This document shows positions 1 through 6,371 of a DNA stretch of 9,290 nt, in pieces (positions within the stretch are counted from its first letter, which is position 1; each line of letters opens with the position of its first letter). Origin of the DNA: Nitrospiraceae bacterium (GTDB lineage: Bacteria; Nitrospirota; Thermodesulfovibrionia; Thermodesulfovibrionales; UBA1546); the NCBI GenBank assembly GCA_003535475.1, contig DOHC01000322.1, forward strand, positions 1-9,290, given 5' to 3'. A program made the position numbers and the translations under genes. Under the pieces are notes generated by a model that was not told where the DNA came from, ran no database searches, and worked only from the letters and a program-made list of their open reading frames with translations.

Positions 1-461
1 ATCTGCGAGTTTACATGGTTCCTTATGAAGGATGACACCTTAACCCTTATGCCGTTCTTCAGTCCATCGTCACCGAGGTATGCGCCCCACGGCCATACGC
101 TGACGGCAACCTTCACAGGATTATCCTTGGGATATAAGCCCATGGCTCCGTATCCTATATACACCAATGGCCTTATGTAGCATTCCTTGACCTTATTTAT
201 CTTAACTGTCTTGATTATCGCATCTTCTATCTCTCTCTTTGAATAAGGGATCTCAAGCAGAAAAATATGGGCTGACTTAAAGAGACGCTCAACATGCTCC
301 TTCAGCCTGAAGATTGCGGGCCCACCTTTTGTCTCATAACACCTTATACCCTCAAAAACTCCAAGCCCGTAATGAAGGGTATGAGTCATTACATGCACAT
401 TGGCGTTATCCCAGTCTACAAACCTGCCGTCCATCCATATCTTTTCTGTCTTCTTTATCAT
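1..461 (-). CDS. ilvE: Branched-chain amino acid aminotransferase, N-terminal part (runs off the left edge)
   Basis: A PLP-dependent fold-type IV transaminase that interconverts valine, leucine and isoleucine with their 2-keto acids, using glutamate/2-oxoglutarate, in the cytoplasm. Translating the minus strand from the ATG at 461 gives 153 codons before the window ends. Recognisable family segments are WMDGRFVDW (residues 9-17), [11 protein letters not shown] (30-40, whose arginine is in the conserved active-site region), [14 protein letters not shown] (95-108) and VWPWGAYLG (122-130). The catalytic PLP lysine of this family lies just past residue 153, so it is outside the window. The family is usually about 300 residues, so about half is missing because of the window edge, not because of damage. 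No Shine-Dalgarno sequence is visible before the ATG. A -10-like TAGAAT sits 7 bases upstream, so the message may be nearly leaderless. hemW lies 60 bases upstream on the same strand. A D-amino-acid transaminase or aminodeoxychorismate lyase is less likely given the [11 protein letters not shown] and WGAYLG segments. Confidence 0.93.
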   Translation of the reverse strand, partial: MIKKTEKIWMDGRFVDWDNANVHVMTHTLHYGLGVFEGIRCYETKGGPAIFRLKEHVERLFKSAHIFLLEIPYSKREIEDAIIKTVKINKVKECYIRPLVYIGYGAMGLYPKDNPVKVAVSVWPWGAYLGDDGLKNGIRVKVSSFIRNHVNSQ

Positions 462-521
462 AGGAATTATTCTATAACAAACATAATGTATAAATCCAGC
501 GCAAAACCGGCTAAAAAATAA

Positions 522-1649
522 TCAGTCAAGCACTAATCCTTCAAACAACTTTACTATAATCGCATTGGCTATGACAATGCCTTTTCTTGAAAGCCTCAGA
601 TAATCACCTTTTATCTCAAGATATCCGTCTTCAATCAATTCCATGCATACACCAGGCATGTTCAGTCCAAGGGCTTCTGCTTTTGCAAGATTTATCCCTT
701 CAGTCTTTCTGAGATTGAGGAATATAAACTCCTTAATCGCATCCTCGCACTTAATCTCAGTTGACTCAGCTTCAGGGATTATTCCTTTATTAAGGTCTTT
801 TATATATCTCCTGATATCATCTGTGTTCTTTGAGCGGAAGCCTTTGACAAATGAATGCGCTCCGGCTCCTGCGCTTATGTACTCTTCCCTCTCCCAGTAA
901 TTCAGATTGTGCAGACACCTGAAACCGTGCAGTGCAAAGTTTGATATTTCATAATGCTCATAGCCTTTGGATGCCAGATAGTCTATAGCATAATCATACA
1001 TTGATAAAACCAAATCTTCATCAGGCATCTTGATTCCTCCTGATTGTATCAGCCTATATAAAGGCGTATCTTTTTCAGGAGTAAGTTCATAGGAAGATAT
1101 ATGCGCAGGAGAAAGTTCAACTGCCTTTGATAAGGTCTTTTTCCATGAATCAAGTGTCTGCCCCGGAATTCCGTATATCAGGTCTACTGAAAAATTATTA
1201 ATGCCTGAGTTTTTGATTGTCTCTATCGCCTTTAATGCCTCATCAGATGTGTGGATTCTCCCCAATGCCTTTAATTCAGCATCATTGAATGACTGAACTC
1301 CGATGCTTAATCTGTTCACTCCAAGGGAAAGCATTGCCCCTATCTTTGATTTATCAACAGTTCCCGGATTTGCCTCAACTGTTATTTCAGACGAATTGGA
1401 GAATTTAAAATTATCCTTAAGACAATTAAAGAGTTCCCTAAAACATTCCTCAGGCAGAATTGAAGGAGTCCCTCCTCCAATATAAACAGTCTTCAACTCC
1501 CCTGCAAACCCTTTTTTCAGAATCAACTCTTTGCAGAGGGCGTCTGTGTATGCCCTTGCAAGTAAATCATTATAAGGCACGGAAAGGAAATCACAGTAAA
1601 GGCATTTTCTAACGCAGAAAGGGATGTGGATATATAAGGATTCAGGCAT
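522..1649 (-). CDS. hemW: Radical SAM heme chaperone HemW
   Basis: HemW is a radical-SAM-family protein that binds heme and is thought to deliver it to respiratory proteins. It is often misannotated as oxygen-independent coproporphyrinogen III oxidase (HemN). At 375 residues it has normal HemW length. The [4Fe-4S] motif CVRKCLYC is at residues 12-19 and is followed by DF, so the fourth cysteine of genuine HemN (CX3CX2CXC) is absent; this is the standard mark of HemW. Other SAM-binding and family segments are GGGTPS (58-63), VEANPGT (91-97), SIGVQSF (115-121), DLIYGIPGQT (156-165), HYEISNFA (232-239), LNYW (249-252) and GAGAHSF (261-267). The HemW C-terminal domain is complete to the TGA at 522-524. 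The ATG at 1649 is the natural start because the family begins a few residues before YIHIPFC. No Shine-Dalgarno sequence is evident in front of it. It lies between the PIN relic and ilvE on the same strand, with gaps of about 130 and 60 bases. Confidence 0.95.
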   Translation of the reverse strand: MPESLYIHIPFCVRKCLYCDFLSVPYNDLLARAYTDALCKELILKKGFAGELKTVYIGGGTPSILPEECFRELFNCLKDNFKFSNSSEITVEANPGTVDKSKIGAMLSLGVNRLSIGVQSFNDAELKALGRIHTSDEALKAIETIKNSGINNFSVDLIYGIPGQTLDSWKKTLSKAVELSPAHISSYELTPEKDTPLYRLIQSGGIKMPDEDLVLSMYDYAIDYLASKGYEHYEISNFALHGFRCLHNLNYWEREEYISAGAGAHSFVKGFRSKNTDDIRRYIKDLNKGIIPEAESTEIKCEDAIKEFIFLNLRKTEGINLAKAEALGLNMPGVCMELIEDGYLEIKGDYLRLSRKGIVIANAIIVKLFEGLVLD

Positions 1650-1779
1650 AATTTAGAGTAACACAAAAATAAGGGGATATTTTTCAGCGGCTTTTTCCTC
1701 TGGATTTAAATGACTTTTCTCTTTATCAAAATTCTACAATATACTATATTTGAGCAGTAAATAGGAAAGTCGCCAGACC
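1650..1779. other. AT-rich intergenic spacer between hemW and the PIN-domain relic
   Basis: I see no gene, structured RNA or clear terminator here. The minus strand must hold the hemW promoter, but no hexamer pair stands out. In one minus-strand frame a 26-codon open stretch runs from a TAG to the TAA near 1652; it has no start codon or recognisable motif. The part next to the PIN relic shows no in-frame continuation of a PIN domain in any frame, so the missing half of that gene appears to be gone. Confidence 0.5.
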
Positions 1780-1893
1780 TCACTCCTCAACATGCTTTGA
1801 ATTCAATGCTCCAAATATAAGTTCTCCAACAACAATTACCGGAAGATAGAACTCAGTATAGTTTGAAAGAAAAGATTCTATTGTCTTCGGCAT
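1780..1893 (-). pseudogene. Remnant of a PIN-domain (VapC-like) toxin, 37 codons
   Basis: A small open frame with ATG at 1893 and TGA at 1780-1782. Residues 15-34 (FYLPVIVVGELIFGALNSKH) match the strongly conserved centre of VapC-type PIN-domain ribonucleases, where a hydrophobic strand leads into the acidic GEL(x)2GA helix; the E in GEL (residue 24) corresponds to a conserved metal-binding acid. Full PIN toxins are about 125-140 residues. Here the N-terminal strand with the first catalytic aspartate (usually DTN) is missing, as is everything after residue 37, including the downstream acidic residues, so no nuclease activity is expected. A very strong Shine-Dalgarno sequence, AAGGAGGGG (1909 to 1901), lies 7 bases before the ATG, so the fragment may still be translated. 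No antitoxin gene is visible nearby. Family assignment rests on a short motif; I favour a decayed toxin over a functional small protein. Confidence 0.68.
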
Positions 1894-1900
1894 TTTTACT

Positions 1901-1909
1901 CCCCTCCTT
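1901..1909 (-). promoter_or_regulatory. Strong Shine-Dalgarno sequence of the PIN-domain relic
   Basis: Minus-strand AAGGAGGGG with a 7-base gap to the ATG at 1893. It is the strongest ribosome binding site in the window, which is odd in front of a 37-codon remnant. It supports reading 1893 as a start that is, or once was, used. Confidence 0.6.
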
Positions 1910-1950
1910 TTTGATTATTTTATCACATCACATTAAAATCCTGCCTAAAA

Positions 1951-3219
1951 TTACTTTATCACCTCGACCCCCATATACTTCCTCAGCGCCTCGGGGATGA
2001 TGACGCTTCCGTCTTTTTGCTGGAAGTTTTCAAGAATGGCAACGACTGTCCTTCCGATTGCAAGCGCAGAGCCGTTAAGAGTGTGAACAAACTCTGTGCC
2101 TTTCTTCCCCTCATGCTTAAACCTGATATTTGCCCTTCTTGCCTGAAAGTCCTCAAAATTTGAGCATGAAGAAATCTCCCTGTATTTCTGCTGGCCCGGA
2201 AGCCAGACCTCAATGTCATAGGTCTTAGCTGCCGAGAAACCAAGGTCGCCTGTACACAGGGCAATTACTCTGTACGGCAGGCCAAGCCTTTGAAGGATGT
2301 CCTCAGCATCATTGGTGACTTTCTCAAGTTCGCTGTATGAATCCTCAGGCTTCACGAATTTTACAATCTCAACCTTATTGAACTGATGCTGTCTTATTAA
2401 TCCCCTTGTATCTTTTCCGTATGAGCCTGCCTCGCGCCTGAAGCATGGAGTGTATGCTGTGTAGTAGATAGGCAGATCACTCTCATTCAGAATTTCTTCC
2501 CTGTGGATATTTGTCACAGGAACCTCAGCGGTAGGAATAAGATAAAACTCCGGGTCTGCTGTCCTGAACAGTTCCATCTCAAATTTCGGAAGCTGTCCTG
2601 TGCCTGTCATGGATTCGCGGTTAACAAGAAGCGGCGGCAATATCTCCTTGTATCCTTTAGATGTGTTCAGGTCAAGCATGAAGTTCATCAGCGCCCTTTC
2701 AAGCTTTGCGCCCATGCCTTTCATTAAAGAAAACCTTGCGCCTGCAATCTTTGATGCCCTGTCAAAATCTATGATGTCATGCATCGCTGCAATGTCCCAG
2801 TGATTCAACGGAGAGAAATCTAATTCCTTCGGAGCGCCCCATTTTCGTATCTCAACATTCTCTGCCTCGTCTTTGCCGGCAGGGACTGATTCATGAGGAA
2901 TGTTTGGAATAACCAAAAGCTCCTGCCTTGCTTCTTCTTCCAAAACTTTCAGCCGCTCTTCTTTTTCCGTTATGAAATCGGATATGCCCTTTGCTTCTTC
3001 CAAAATCATGGAGGCATCCTTCTTTTCTCTTTTTAATTTCGCGATCTCCTGCGAGATTCTATTCCTCTGCTCTCTTTTTTCTTCGATGAGCCTGAGGAGT
3101 TCTCTCCGTTCATTTTCTATTTTTAGAAACCTGTCAAGTATGGAGAGGTCATAGTTTCTCTTCCTGAGCGACTCTTCAACTCTTTGAGTATTCTCTCTCA
3201 CAATCTTTACATCAAGCAT
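1951..3219 (-). CDS. serS: Seryl-tRNA synthetase
   Basis: Class II aminoacyl-tRNA synthetase that charges tRNA-Ser (and tRNA-Sec where present) with serine in the cytoplasm. At 422 residues it is full length. Residues 1 to about 105 form the tRNA-binding N-terminal arm, a long charged coiled coil rich in E, K and R (about 30-100). The catalytic core follows: motif 1 region [15 protein letters not shown] (186-200), GTGQLPKF (206-213), the serine-binding TAE (230-232) in [11 protein letters not shown], motif 2 [15 protein letters not shown] (259-273) with its ATP-binding arginines, [16 protein letters not shown] (347-362), and motif 3 [13 protein letters not shown] (386-398). The ATG at 3219 is chosen because GAGGAG (3230 to 3225) sits 5 bases upstream and MLDVK is the normal family N-terminus. 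No intrinsic terminator is obvious after the TAA; only an AT-only hairpin is present. It is divergent from speD across a 362-base spacer. Confidence 0.98.
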   Translation of the reverse strand: MLDVKIVRENTQRVEESLRKRNYDLSILDRFLKIENERRELLRLIEEKREQRNRISQEIAKLKREKKDASMILEEAKGISDFITEKEERLKVLEEEARQELLVIPNIPHESVPAGKDEAENVEIRKWGAPKELDFSPLNHWDIAAMHDIIDFDRASKIAGARFSLMKGMGAKLERALMNFMLDLNTSKGYKEILPPLLVNRESMTGTGQLPKFEMELFRTADPEFYLIPTAEVPVTNIHREEILNESDLPIYYTAYTPCFRREAGSYGKDTRGLIRQHQFNKVEIVKFVKPEDSYSELEKVTNDAEDILQRLGLPYRVIALCTGDLGFSAAKTYDIEVWLPGQQKYREISSCSNFEDFQARRANIRFKHEGKKGTEFVHTLNGSALAIGRTVVAILENFQQKDGSVIIPEALRKYMGVEVIK

Positions 3220-3294
3220 ACATTCTCCTCAAACACAACAGCAATCATATAGTATGACAGTTGCTAAGACGGCTATAAGTAAGTATACATTCTT

Positions 3295-3363
3295 GTCATT
3301 CTCCGGCTTGACCGGAGAATCCAGAAAGGCTCTGGATGCCCGATTAAGAACTTCGGGCATGAC
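3295..3363. repeat. Palindromic three-hairpin repeat (REP/MITE-like element)
   Basis: The outer ends GTCAT (3295-3299) and ATGAC (3359-3363) are inverted copies. Between them lie three adjacent perfect hairpins: ATTCTCCGG/CCGGAGAAT (3298-3306 with 3312-3320, 9 bp, 5-base loop), CCAGA/TCTGG (3321-3325 with 3331-3335) and ATGCCCGA/TCGGGCAT (3336-3343 with 3353-3360, 9-base loop). The outer ends share a few bases with hairpins 1 and 3, so the two pairings compete. The layout closely resembles the dispersed 'GTCATTCC...GGAATCCAG...CTGGAT...GGGCATGAC' palindromes found in high copy between genes in many Proteobacteria, Nitrospirota and related phyla. It is more GC-rich than the surrounding DNA. 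I see no second copy in this window. It lies about 76 bases upstream of the serS ATG and could be transcribed as part of the serS leader or lie beyond its promoter. Confidence 0.75.
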
Positions 3364-3452
3364 GTCAAAAAATAAGTTGCATGTTTCCTTATTAATGACC
3401 GCATTAGTAATATATCTTAATGCTATTCAAGATGAAAGACAATCGTTTTGAG

Positions 3453-3475
3453 AAATTTTTTTCAGAAAAAAATTT
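3453..3475. repeat. Perfect AT-only inverted repeat upstream of the speD promoter
   Basis: AAATTTTTTT (3453-3462) and AAAAAAATTT (3466-3475) are perfect inverted copies separated by CAG. Further A-tracts follow up to 3490, just before the speD -35 box. Its position is about where an RNA polymerase alpha-subunit UP element would lie (roughly -40 to -75 relative to the inferred start). It could also act as curved DNA, or as a weak bidirectional stop for transcripts from either side. The inverted repeat itself is certain; its function is inferred. Confidence 0.55.
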
Positions 3476-3492
3476 TTGTATTCAAAAAAATC

Positions 3493-3520
3493 TTGACAAG
3501 GAGTATAATTTTACTGTAAT
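3493..3520 (+). promoter_or_regulatory. Sigma70-type promoter of speD
   Basis: TTGACA (3493-3498) is a perfect -35 box. A 16-base spacer leads to TGTAAT (3515-3520), which matches the -10 consensus at five of six positions. The inferred transcription start is near 3527, giving a leader of about 55 bases before the TTG at 3582. The leader can form two small hairpins: AGAGC/GCTCT (3535-3539 with 3546-3550) and AGAT/ATCT just after it. They are too small to call a riboswitch. An alternative -10, TATAAT at 3504-3509, has a poor -35. Confidence 0.65.
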
Positions 3521-3581
3521 TTATTTAGCTTAAGAGAGCAATGAAGCTCTTTAGATTAAAATCTGATACGGAGGTAGAGGG

Positions 3582-4004
3582 TTGCATGCTTTAGGTAAAC
3601 ATTTATTAGTGGAGCTTAAGGATTGTAATCCTGAAATTCTCAAAAGCCTCGACAAGGTAAGAAATGCAATGGTCTCAGCGGCAAAAAAGGCCAAAGCAAC
3701 CATCATTGATGTATCCTTCCACGAATTCAGTCCATTTGGTATAAGCGGCATGGTAGTAATAGCCGAATCTCACCTTTCTATTCATACGTGGCCGGAATAC
3801 GGTTATGCGGCTGTGGATATTTTTACCTGTGGTGATATAATTAAACCCGAAGTTGCCGCTCAGTTCCTGATTGAAAAATTCGGATGCAAAAATCCGTCTG
3901 TTGTTGAGATGAAGCGCGGCATTCTCTCTCATTCTGGAGAAAGGCTGCCATACAAGGTAAATTCTCCTGAACTGACTCTTGTCGCAGGCTGCAGGACTGC
4001 CTAA
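3582..4004 (+). CDS. speD: S-adenosylmethionine decarboxylase proenzyme (short bacterial SpeD type)
   Basis: Decarboxylates S-adenosylmethionine to the aminopropyl donor for spermidine synthesis; cytoplasmic. The proenzyme cleaves itself at Glu62-Ser63, and the serine becomes the pyruvoyl cofactor. Here the site lies in SESH-type context as AESHLSIHTWPEYG (residues 61-74), with Ser63, His68 and Cys83 (in DIFTCG) at the catalytic positions known from Thermotoga maritima SpeD. SFHEFSPFGISGMVVI (45-60) is also typical. Translation starts at TTG 3582: GGAGGT (3570-3575) is 6 bases upstream and the resulting M-H-A-LGKHL N-terminus fits the family. No other in-frame start is better placed. At 140 residues it is slightly longer than the usual 120-130, the excess being a C-terminal tail. 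No spermidine synthase (speE) is adjacent; the gene stands alone and converges with the glycosyltransferase. Confidence 0.96.
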   Translation: MHALGKHLLVELKDCNPEILKSLDKVRNAMVSAAKKAKATIIDVSFHEFSPFGISGMVVIAESHLSIHTWPEYGYAAVDIFTCGDIIKPEVAAQFLIEKFGCKNPSVVEMKRGILSHSGERLPYKVNSPELTLVAGCRTA

Positions 4005-4081
4005 CAAAAAGGTAGAAGGTTAAAGTTAAAAGTGAAAAATTGAAAACCTCTAATGTTTAACTCTCAATATATTCATCTCTT

Positions 4082-4822
4082 CTACTTCATCATTTCCCAT
4101 GTCTTTGCATATTTCAGAAAAGTGTAATAACTGTAAAGCACTGCAAGCGCCAATCCGTATCTGCCGTCCAGAAAGCCGAATCTGAAAAAAAACATCTTCA
4201 CGAATGCAGCCAGCGGGCGCAGAAGAAAGTCCAGCACATTAGGCACAACTCCATTCTTTTTAAGCTCCTTTGCCGCAAGCGAGGAATAGACGTCCATCCG
4301 CTTCAAATAATCTGAAACAGAATTATACGTATAATGGATTAGGGGATTTTTAAGATGTGATACGCTTCCATTGACAATTACCTTCTCGTGCACCTCCCTG
4401 TCTTCAATACGTCCTGCCTCTTTCCTGAACAGCCTTAATGTGTAATCAGGCCGCCAGCCTCCGTGTTTTATCCATCTGCCCATAAAAAAGTTTTTCCTCG
4501 GGACATAAAAACCGTCATGCCTGTTTTCTTCTATCGCATTTATAACCTCTGCCTTCAGTTCAGGCGTAAATCTCTCGTCAGCGTCAAGTATAAAAACCCA
4601 CGGGCACGTGGCAAGGTCAACTGCCGACTGTTTCTGCCTTGCAAATCCTTCCCACTCTTTCTGTAATACTTTATCTGTGTATTTCCTGCAGATTTCAACA
4701 GTCCTATCCGAGCTGAACGAATCAATAACAACAATTTCAGCGGCATCCTTGACGCTGTCAAGCGCGGCTTCAATGTTTGCCTCTTCATTTTTTGTTACGA
4801 TTACAATTGAGACAGGTATCAA
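4082..4822 (-). CDS. Family 2 glycosyltransferase, WaaE/KdtX-like (LPS core type)
   Basis: A GT-A fold glycosyltransferase, probably acting at the cytoplasmic face of the inner membrane on lipopolysaccharide core or another surface glycan. Its 246 residues begin with the nucleotide-sugar-binding segment VSIVIVTKNEEANI (4-17), then VIDSFSSDRT (32-41), WEGFARQKQ (57-65, typical of the WaaE subgroup), the metal-binding DXD motif in LDADER (79-84), GGWRPDYTLRLF (121-132) and VHEK (144-147). The C-terminal part (about 196-235) is hydrophobic and aromatic, with basic residues suited to membrane association. The start is TTG at 4822: GGAGGAAG (4833 to 4826) lies just upstream, and the TTG shares the sequence TTGA with the stop codon of the DUF3108 gene, so translation is likely coupled. 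WaaE homologues add a beta-1,4-glucose to inner-core heptose, but the actual sugar and acceptor cannot be told from sequence. Confidence 0.9.
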   Translation of the reverse strand: MIPVSIVIVTKNEEANIEAALDSVKDAAEIVVIDSFSSDRTVEICRKYTDKVLQKEWEGFARQKQSAVDLATCPWVFILDADERFTPELKAEVINAIEENRHDGFYVPRKNFFMGRWIKHGGWRPDYTLRLFRKEAGRIEDREVHEKVIVNGSVSHLKNPLIHYTYNSVSDYLKRMDVYSSLAAKELKKNGVVPNVLDFLLRPLAAFVKMFFFRFGFLDGRYGLALAVLYSYYTFLKYAKTWEMMK

Positions 4823-4833
4823 TATCTTCCTCC
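4819..4833 (-). promoter_or_regulatory. Coupled stop/start junction with strong Shine-Dalgarno sequence
   Basis: On the minus strand GGAGGAAG (4833 to 4826) lies inside the last codons of the DUF3108 gene. It is followed by TTGA, in which the glycosyltransferase TTG start (4822 to 4820) overlaps the DUF3108 TGA stop (4821 to 4819). This is a classic translational-coupling layout and decides the otherwise uncertain TTG start. Confidence 0.8.
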
Positions 4834-5562
4834 GACCAATAGGGCATTGATAGAGCCTATGGCAACCTTTGTCTGGAGTTTTACAGGAATACGCTTTTCA
4901 TCATCTGTAAGCCAGATATAAATATCGCCTTTCTTATAAAATATGCCTTCTGATTTCATTAACGGTTTAATCAGAATTGTCTCTACCGTGCCTGTTGGGA
5001 GCGTTACCTTTTCCTTTCTGAGCACCTGCACTTCAACATTCCAGACTTTTTTGCTGTCAAAAGTGGTTATATAAACCGGCTCGCCGACAACAAGCTTCAG
5101 CGTCCTGAGATAATAGAAGCTCGACAGCGGATCAAATATAAGAGAAGGCACATCAAAACTATGTTTCTCCTTATTTATATGGTCTATGTATGTAACTTTA
5201 TTGCCGGAGTTAAAGATTACCTCTTTGTCTCTTCTATGCTTTCCTTCTCTTATCCTGAGCCTGTAATTGACAGGTTCTCCGAGAAATATCAACGAGGATT
5301 GTTTTGCAAGGATGGTTTCTACCCTGTTGTCAACAGTATAAAAAACAGAAACCCATTTTGCCGACTGCGCCGTGGAGATGATCTTTACATCATTGCCTGT
5401 TCTTGCTATTTCAAGGGTGGCTGTGCCTGCCTTGACGCCTGTCCATGTAAGCTCATATTCAAATTTTTCGGGAATGTTGAAGGAAAAAGCTGCCGTAGGA
5501 TTAAAAAAAAATACAAGGGTAAAAATTAAAAATATCATTGTAATCCCAGCAATCTTTGGCAT
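4819..5562 (-). CDS. Exported DUF3108-domain protein
   Basis: A 247-residue protein with a Sec signal peptide: short basic start (K3), hydrophobic core at about 7-22 and probable cleavage near residues 24-27 (TAA-FS), so the mature protein should be periplasmic or outer-membrane associated. The mature part reads as the DUF3108 family: EYELTWTGVKAGTATLEI (35-52) near the start, PSLIFDPLSSFYYLR (139-153) in the middle and DIYIWLTDDEKRIPVKLQ (213-230) close to the end. It is probably mostly beta-strand. The family has no firmly established function; members are commonly found near cell-envelope genes. The ATG at 5562 has AAGGAG about 10 bases upstream, rather far, but this start gives a complete signal peptide. 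The gene overlaps the downstream glycosyltransferase by 4 bases (TTGA), suggesting joint expression and a shared envelope role. It is divergent from hisA across 44 bases. Confidence 0.85.
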   Translation of the reverse strand: MPKIAGITMIFLIFTLVFFFNPTAAFSFNIPEKFEYELTWTGVKAGTATLEIARTGNDVKIISTAQSAKWVSVFYTVDNRVETILAKQSSLIFLGEPVNYRLRIREGKHRRDKEVIFNSGNKVTYIDHINKEKHSFDVPSLIFDPLSSFYYLRTLKLVVGEPVYITTFDSKKVWNVEVQVLRKEKVTLPTGTVETILIKPLMKSEGIFYKKGDIYIWLTDDEKRIPVKLQTKVAIGSINALLVGGRY

Positions 5563-5606
5563 TTCAGGCTTTCTCCTTCTGCTGCGGTATTATGTTATAT
5601 TAATCT

Positions 5607-6335
5607 ATGTTTGTTATTCCTGCAATAGATTTAAAGAACGGGCAATGCGTCAGGCTCCTTCAGGGAAAAGAAGATGCGGTAACAATATATTCAAATGACC
5701 CTGCATCAACAGCAAAGAGATGGGAGGAATGCGGGGCAAAGCTCCTTCATGTTGTTGACCTTGACGGCGCATTCACAGGCAGCCAGAAAAATCTTGATGC
5801 AATAATGAAGATAAGGGAATCCATATCAATTGACATAGAGGTCGGCGGCGGAATAAGGGATATAAAAAAGATAGACGGCCTCATCAGCATCGGAATTAAC
5901 AGAATAATCCTTGGGACTGCAGTGATAGAAAAACCTTCTCTCCTGAAAGATGCCTGCGCTAAATATTCGGGCAGGATTCTTGCGGGCATTGATGCCAAAG
6001 ACGGCAAGGCCGCCGTAAAAGGATGGGTTGAGGTTACGGGCGCTGATGCAAAAGACCTTGCGCGGGAAATGGAAAAGGCCGGAGCAGCAGGCATAATATA
6101 CACTGACATATCAAGAGACGGCATGCTTGCGGGTCCGAATATCCCGGCCATGAAAGAAATGGTTGAAACCGTCAGCATACCGATAATTGCATCCGGCGGC
6201 GTGTCTTCCATCAAAGACATAATATCTTTGAAGGAGATTAAAAATCTCTGGGGTGTGATAACAGGCAAGGCTATTTATTCTGGCGCTGTTGACTTGAAAG
6301 AGGCTATAAGGATTGCTCAGTCTCCCTGCTTTTGA
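5607..6335 (+). CDS. hisA: Phosphoribosylformimino-5-aminoimidazole carboxamide ribotide isomerase
   Basis: Catalyses the Amadori rearrangement of ProFAR to PRFAR, the fourth step of histidine biosynthesis, as a cytoplasmic (beta/alpha)8 barrel. At 242 residues it is full length. The two catalytic aspartates are Asp8 (VIPAIDLKNG) and Asp129 (AGIDAKDG). Phosphate-binding motifs are present in both halves: GGGIRD (80-85) with GTAVIEK (103-109), and ASGGVSS (195-201) with GKAIYSG (220-226). TDISRDGMLAGPN (166-178) and the active-site-loop tryptophan (VKGWVEVTG, 138-146) favour HisA over HisF, which carries a cysteine near its N-terminus (RVIPCLD) instead of AID. The ATG at 5607 gives the standard N-terminus, but no Shine-Dalgarno sequence precedes it; AT-rich TATTAT and TATATT stand 6-13 bases upstream. 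No other his gene is present in the window, so hisA is separated from hisF and hisH at least on this side. Confidence 0.96.
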   Translation: MFVIPAIDLKNGQCVRLLQGKEDAVTIYSNDPASTAKRWEECGAKLLHVVDLDGAFTGSQKNLDAIMKIRESISIDIEVGGGIRDIKKIDGLISIGINRIILGTAVIEKPSLLKDACAKYSGRILAGIDAKDGKAAVKGWVEVTGADAKDLAREMEKAGAAGIIYTDISRDGMLAGPNIPAMKEMVETVSIPIIASGGVSSIKDIISLKEIKNLWGVITGKAIYSGAVDLKEAIRIAQSPCF

Positions 6336-6361
6336 CAGCGCTTTTAAGTCGGGGTTATAAT
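6332..6361 (+). promoter_or_regulatory. Consensus sigma70 promoter for the penicillin-binding protein gene
   Basis: TTGACA (6332-6337) and TATAAT (6356-6361) are both perfect hexamers, separated by 18 bases (17 is ideal, 18 is well tolerated). The -35 box contains the TGA stop codon of hisA. The predicted transcription start, about 7 bases past the -10 box, falls at 6367-6369, only a few bases before the ATG at 6372. Confidence 0.75.
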
Positions 6362-6371
6362 CAATTTAACT

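Larger units (their letters stand above)
3220..3581. other. Divergent serS-speD intergenic region (362 bases)
   Basis: No gene is supported here. From left to right it contains about 70 bases of serS leader with the serS Shine-Dalgarno sequence, a three-hairpin palindromic repeat (3295-3363), an AT-rich stretch with a small GCATTA/TAATGC inverted repeat (3401-3423), a perfect 10-bp AT-only inverted repeat (3453-3475), the speD promoter and the speD leader. The short plus-strand open frame crossing 3254-3451 is only the repeat read in one frame. I could not settle on a serS promoter: TATACT-like and TATATG-like -10 candidates exist on the minus strand without a matching -35. Confidence 0.7.

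Noticed and set aside
294..521. A 75-codon plus-strand open frame near the left edge
   Set aside because: It lies largely opposite ilvE, whose family motifs are clear, and shows no domain or ribosome binding site of its own.
1652..1732. A 26-codon charged open stretch on the minus strand upstream of hemW, possibly the lost end of the PIN toxin
   Set aside because: It has no start codon, lies after a TAG and contains no PIN-domain acidic motifs.
1914..1938. ATTTTA/TAAAAT hairpin after serS as an intrinsic terminator
   Set aside because: The stem is only A and T, the loop is long, and no T-run follows on the minus strand.
3401..3423. GCATTA/TAATGC inverted repeat as an operator
   Set aside because: Six base pairs with an 11-base AT loop, about 90 bases from the speD promoter; expected by chance in AT-rich DNA.
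3254..3451. A 65-codon plus-strand open frame between serS and speD
   Set aside because: Its only distinctive part is a translation of the palindromic repeat; it has no SD sequence and no family resemblance.
3504..3509. TATAAT as the speD -10 box
   Set aside because: It is a perfect hexamer, but its -35 position lacks a match, whereas TTGACA fits the TGTAAT box at 16 bases.
4005..4081. Terminator between the converging speD and glycosyltransferase genes
   Set aside because: Only weak AGGTT/AACCT and GTTAAA/TTTAAC pairings with long loops, and no T-run after a stable stem.
5747..6268. A 173-codon open frame on the minus strand opposite hisA
   Set aside because: It mirrors the hisA codon pattern, has no ribosome binding site or recognisable domain, and hisA is certain from its catalytic motifs.
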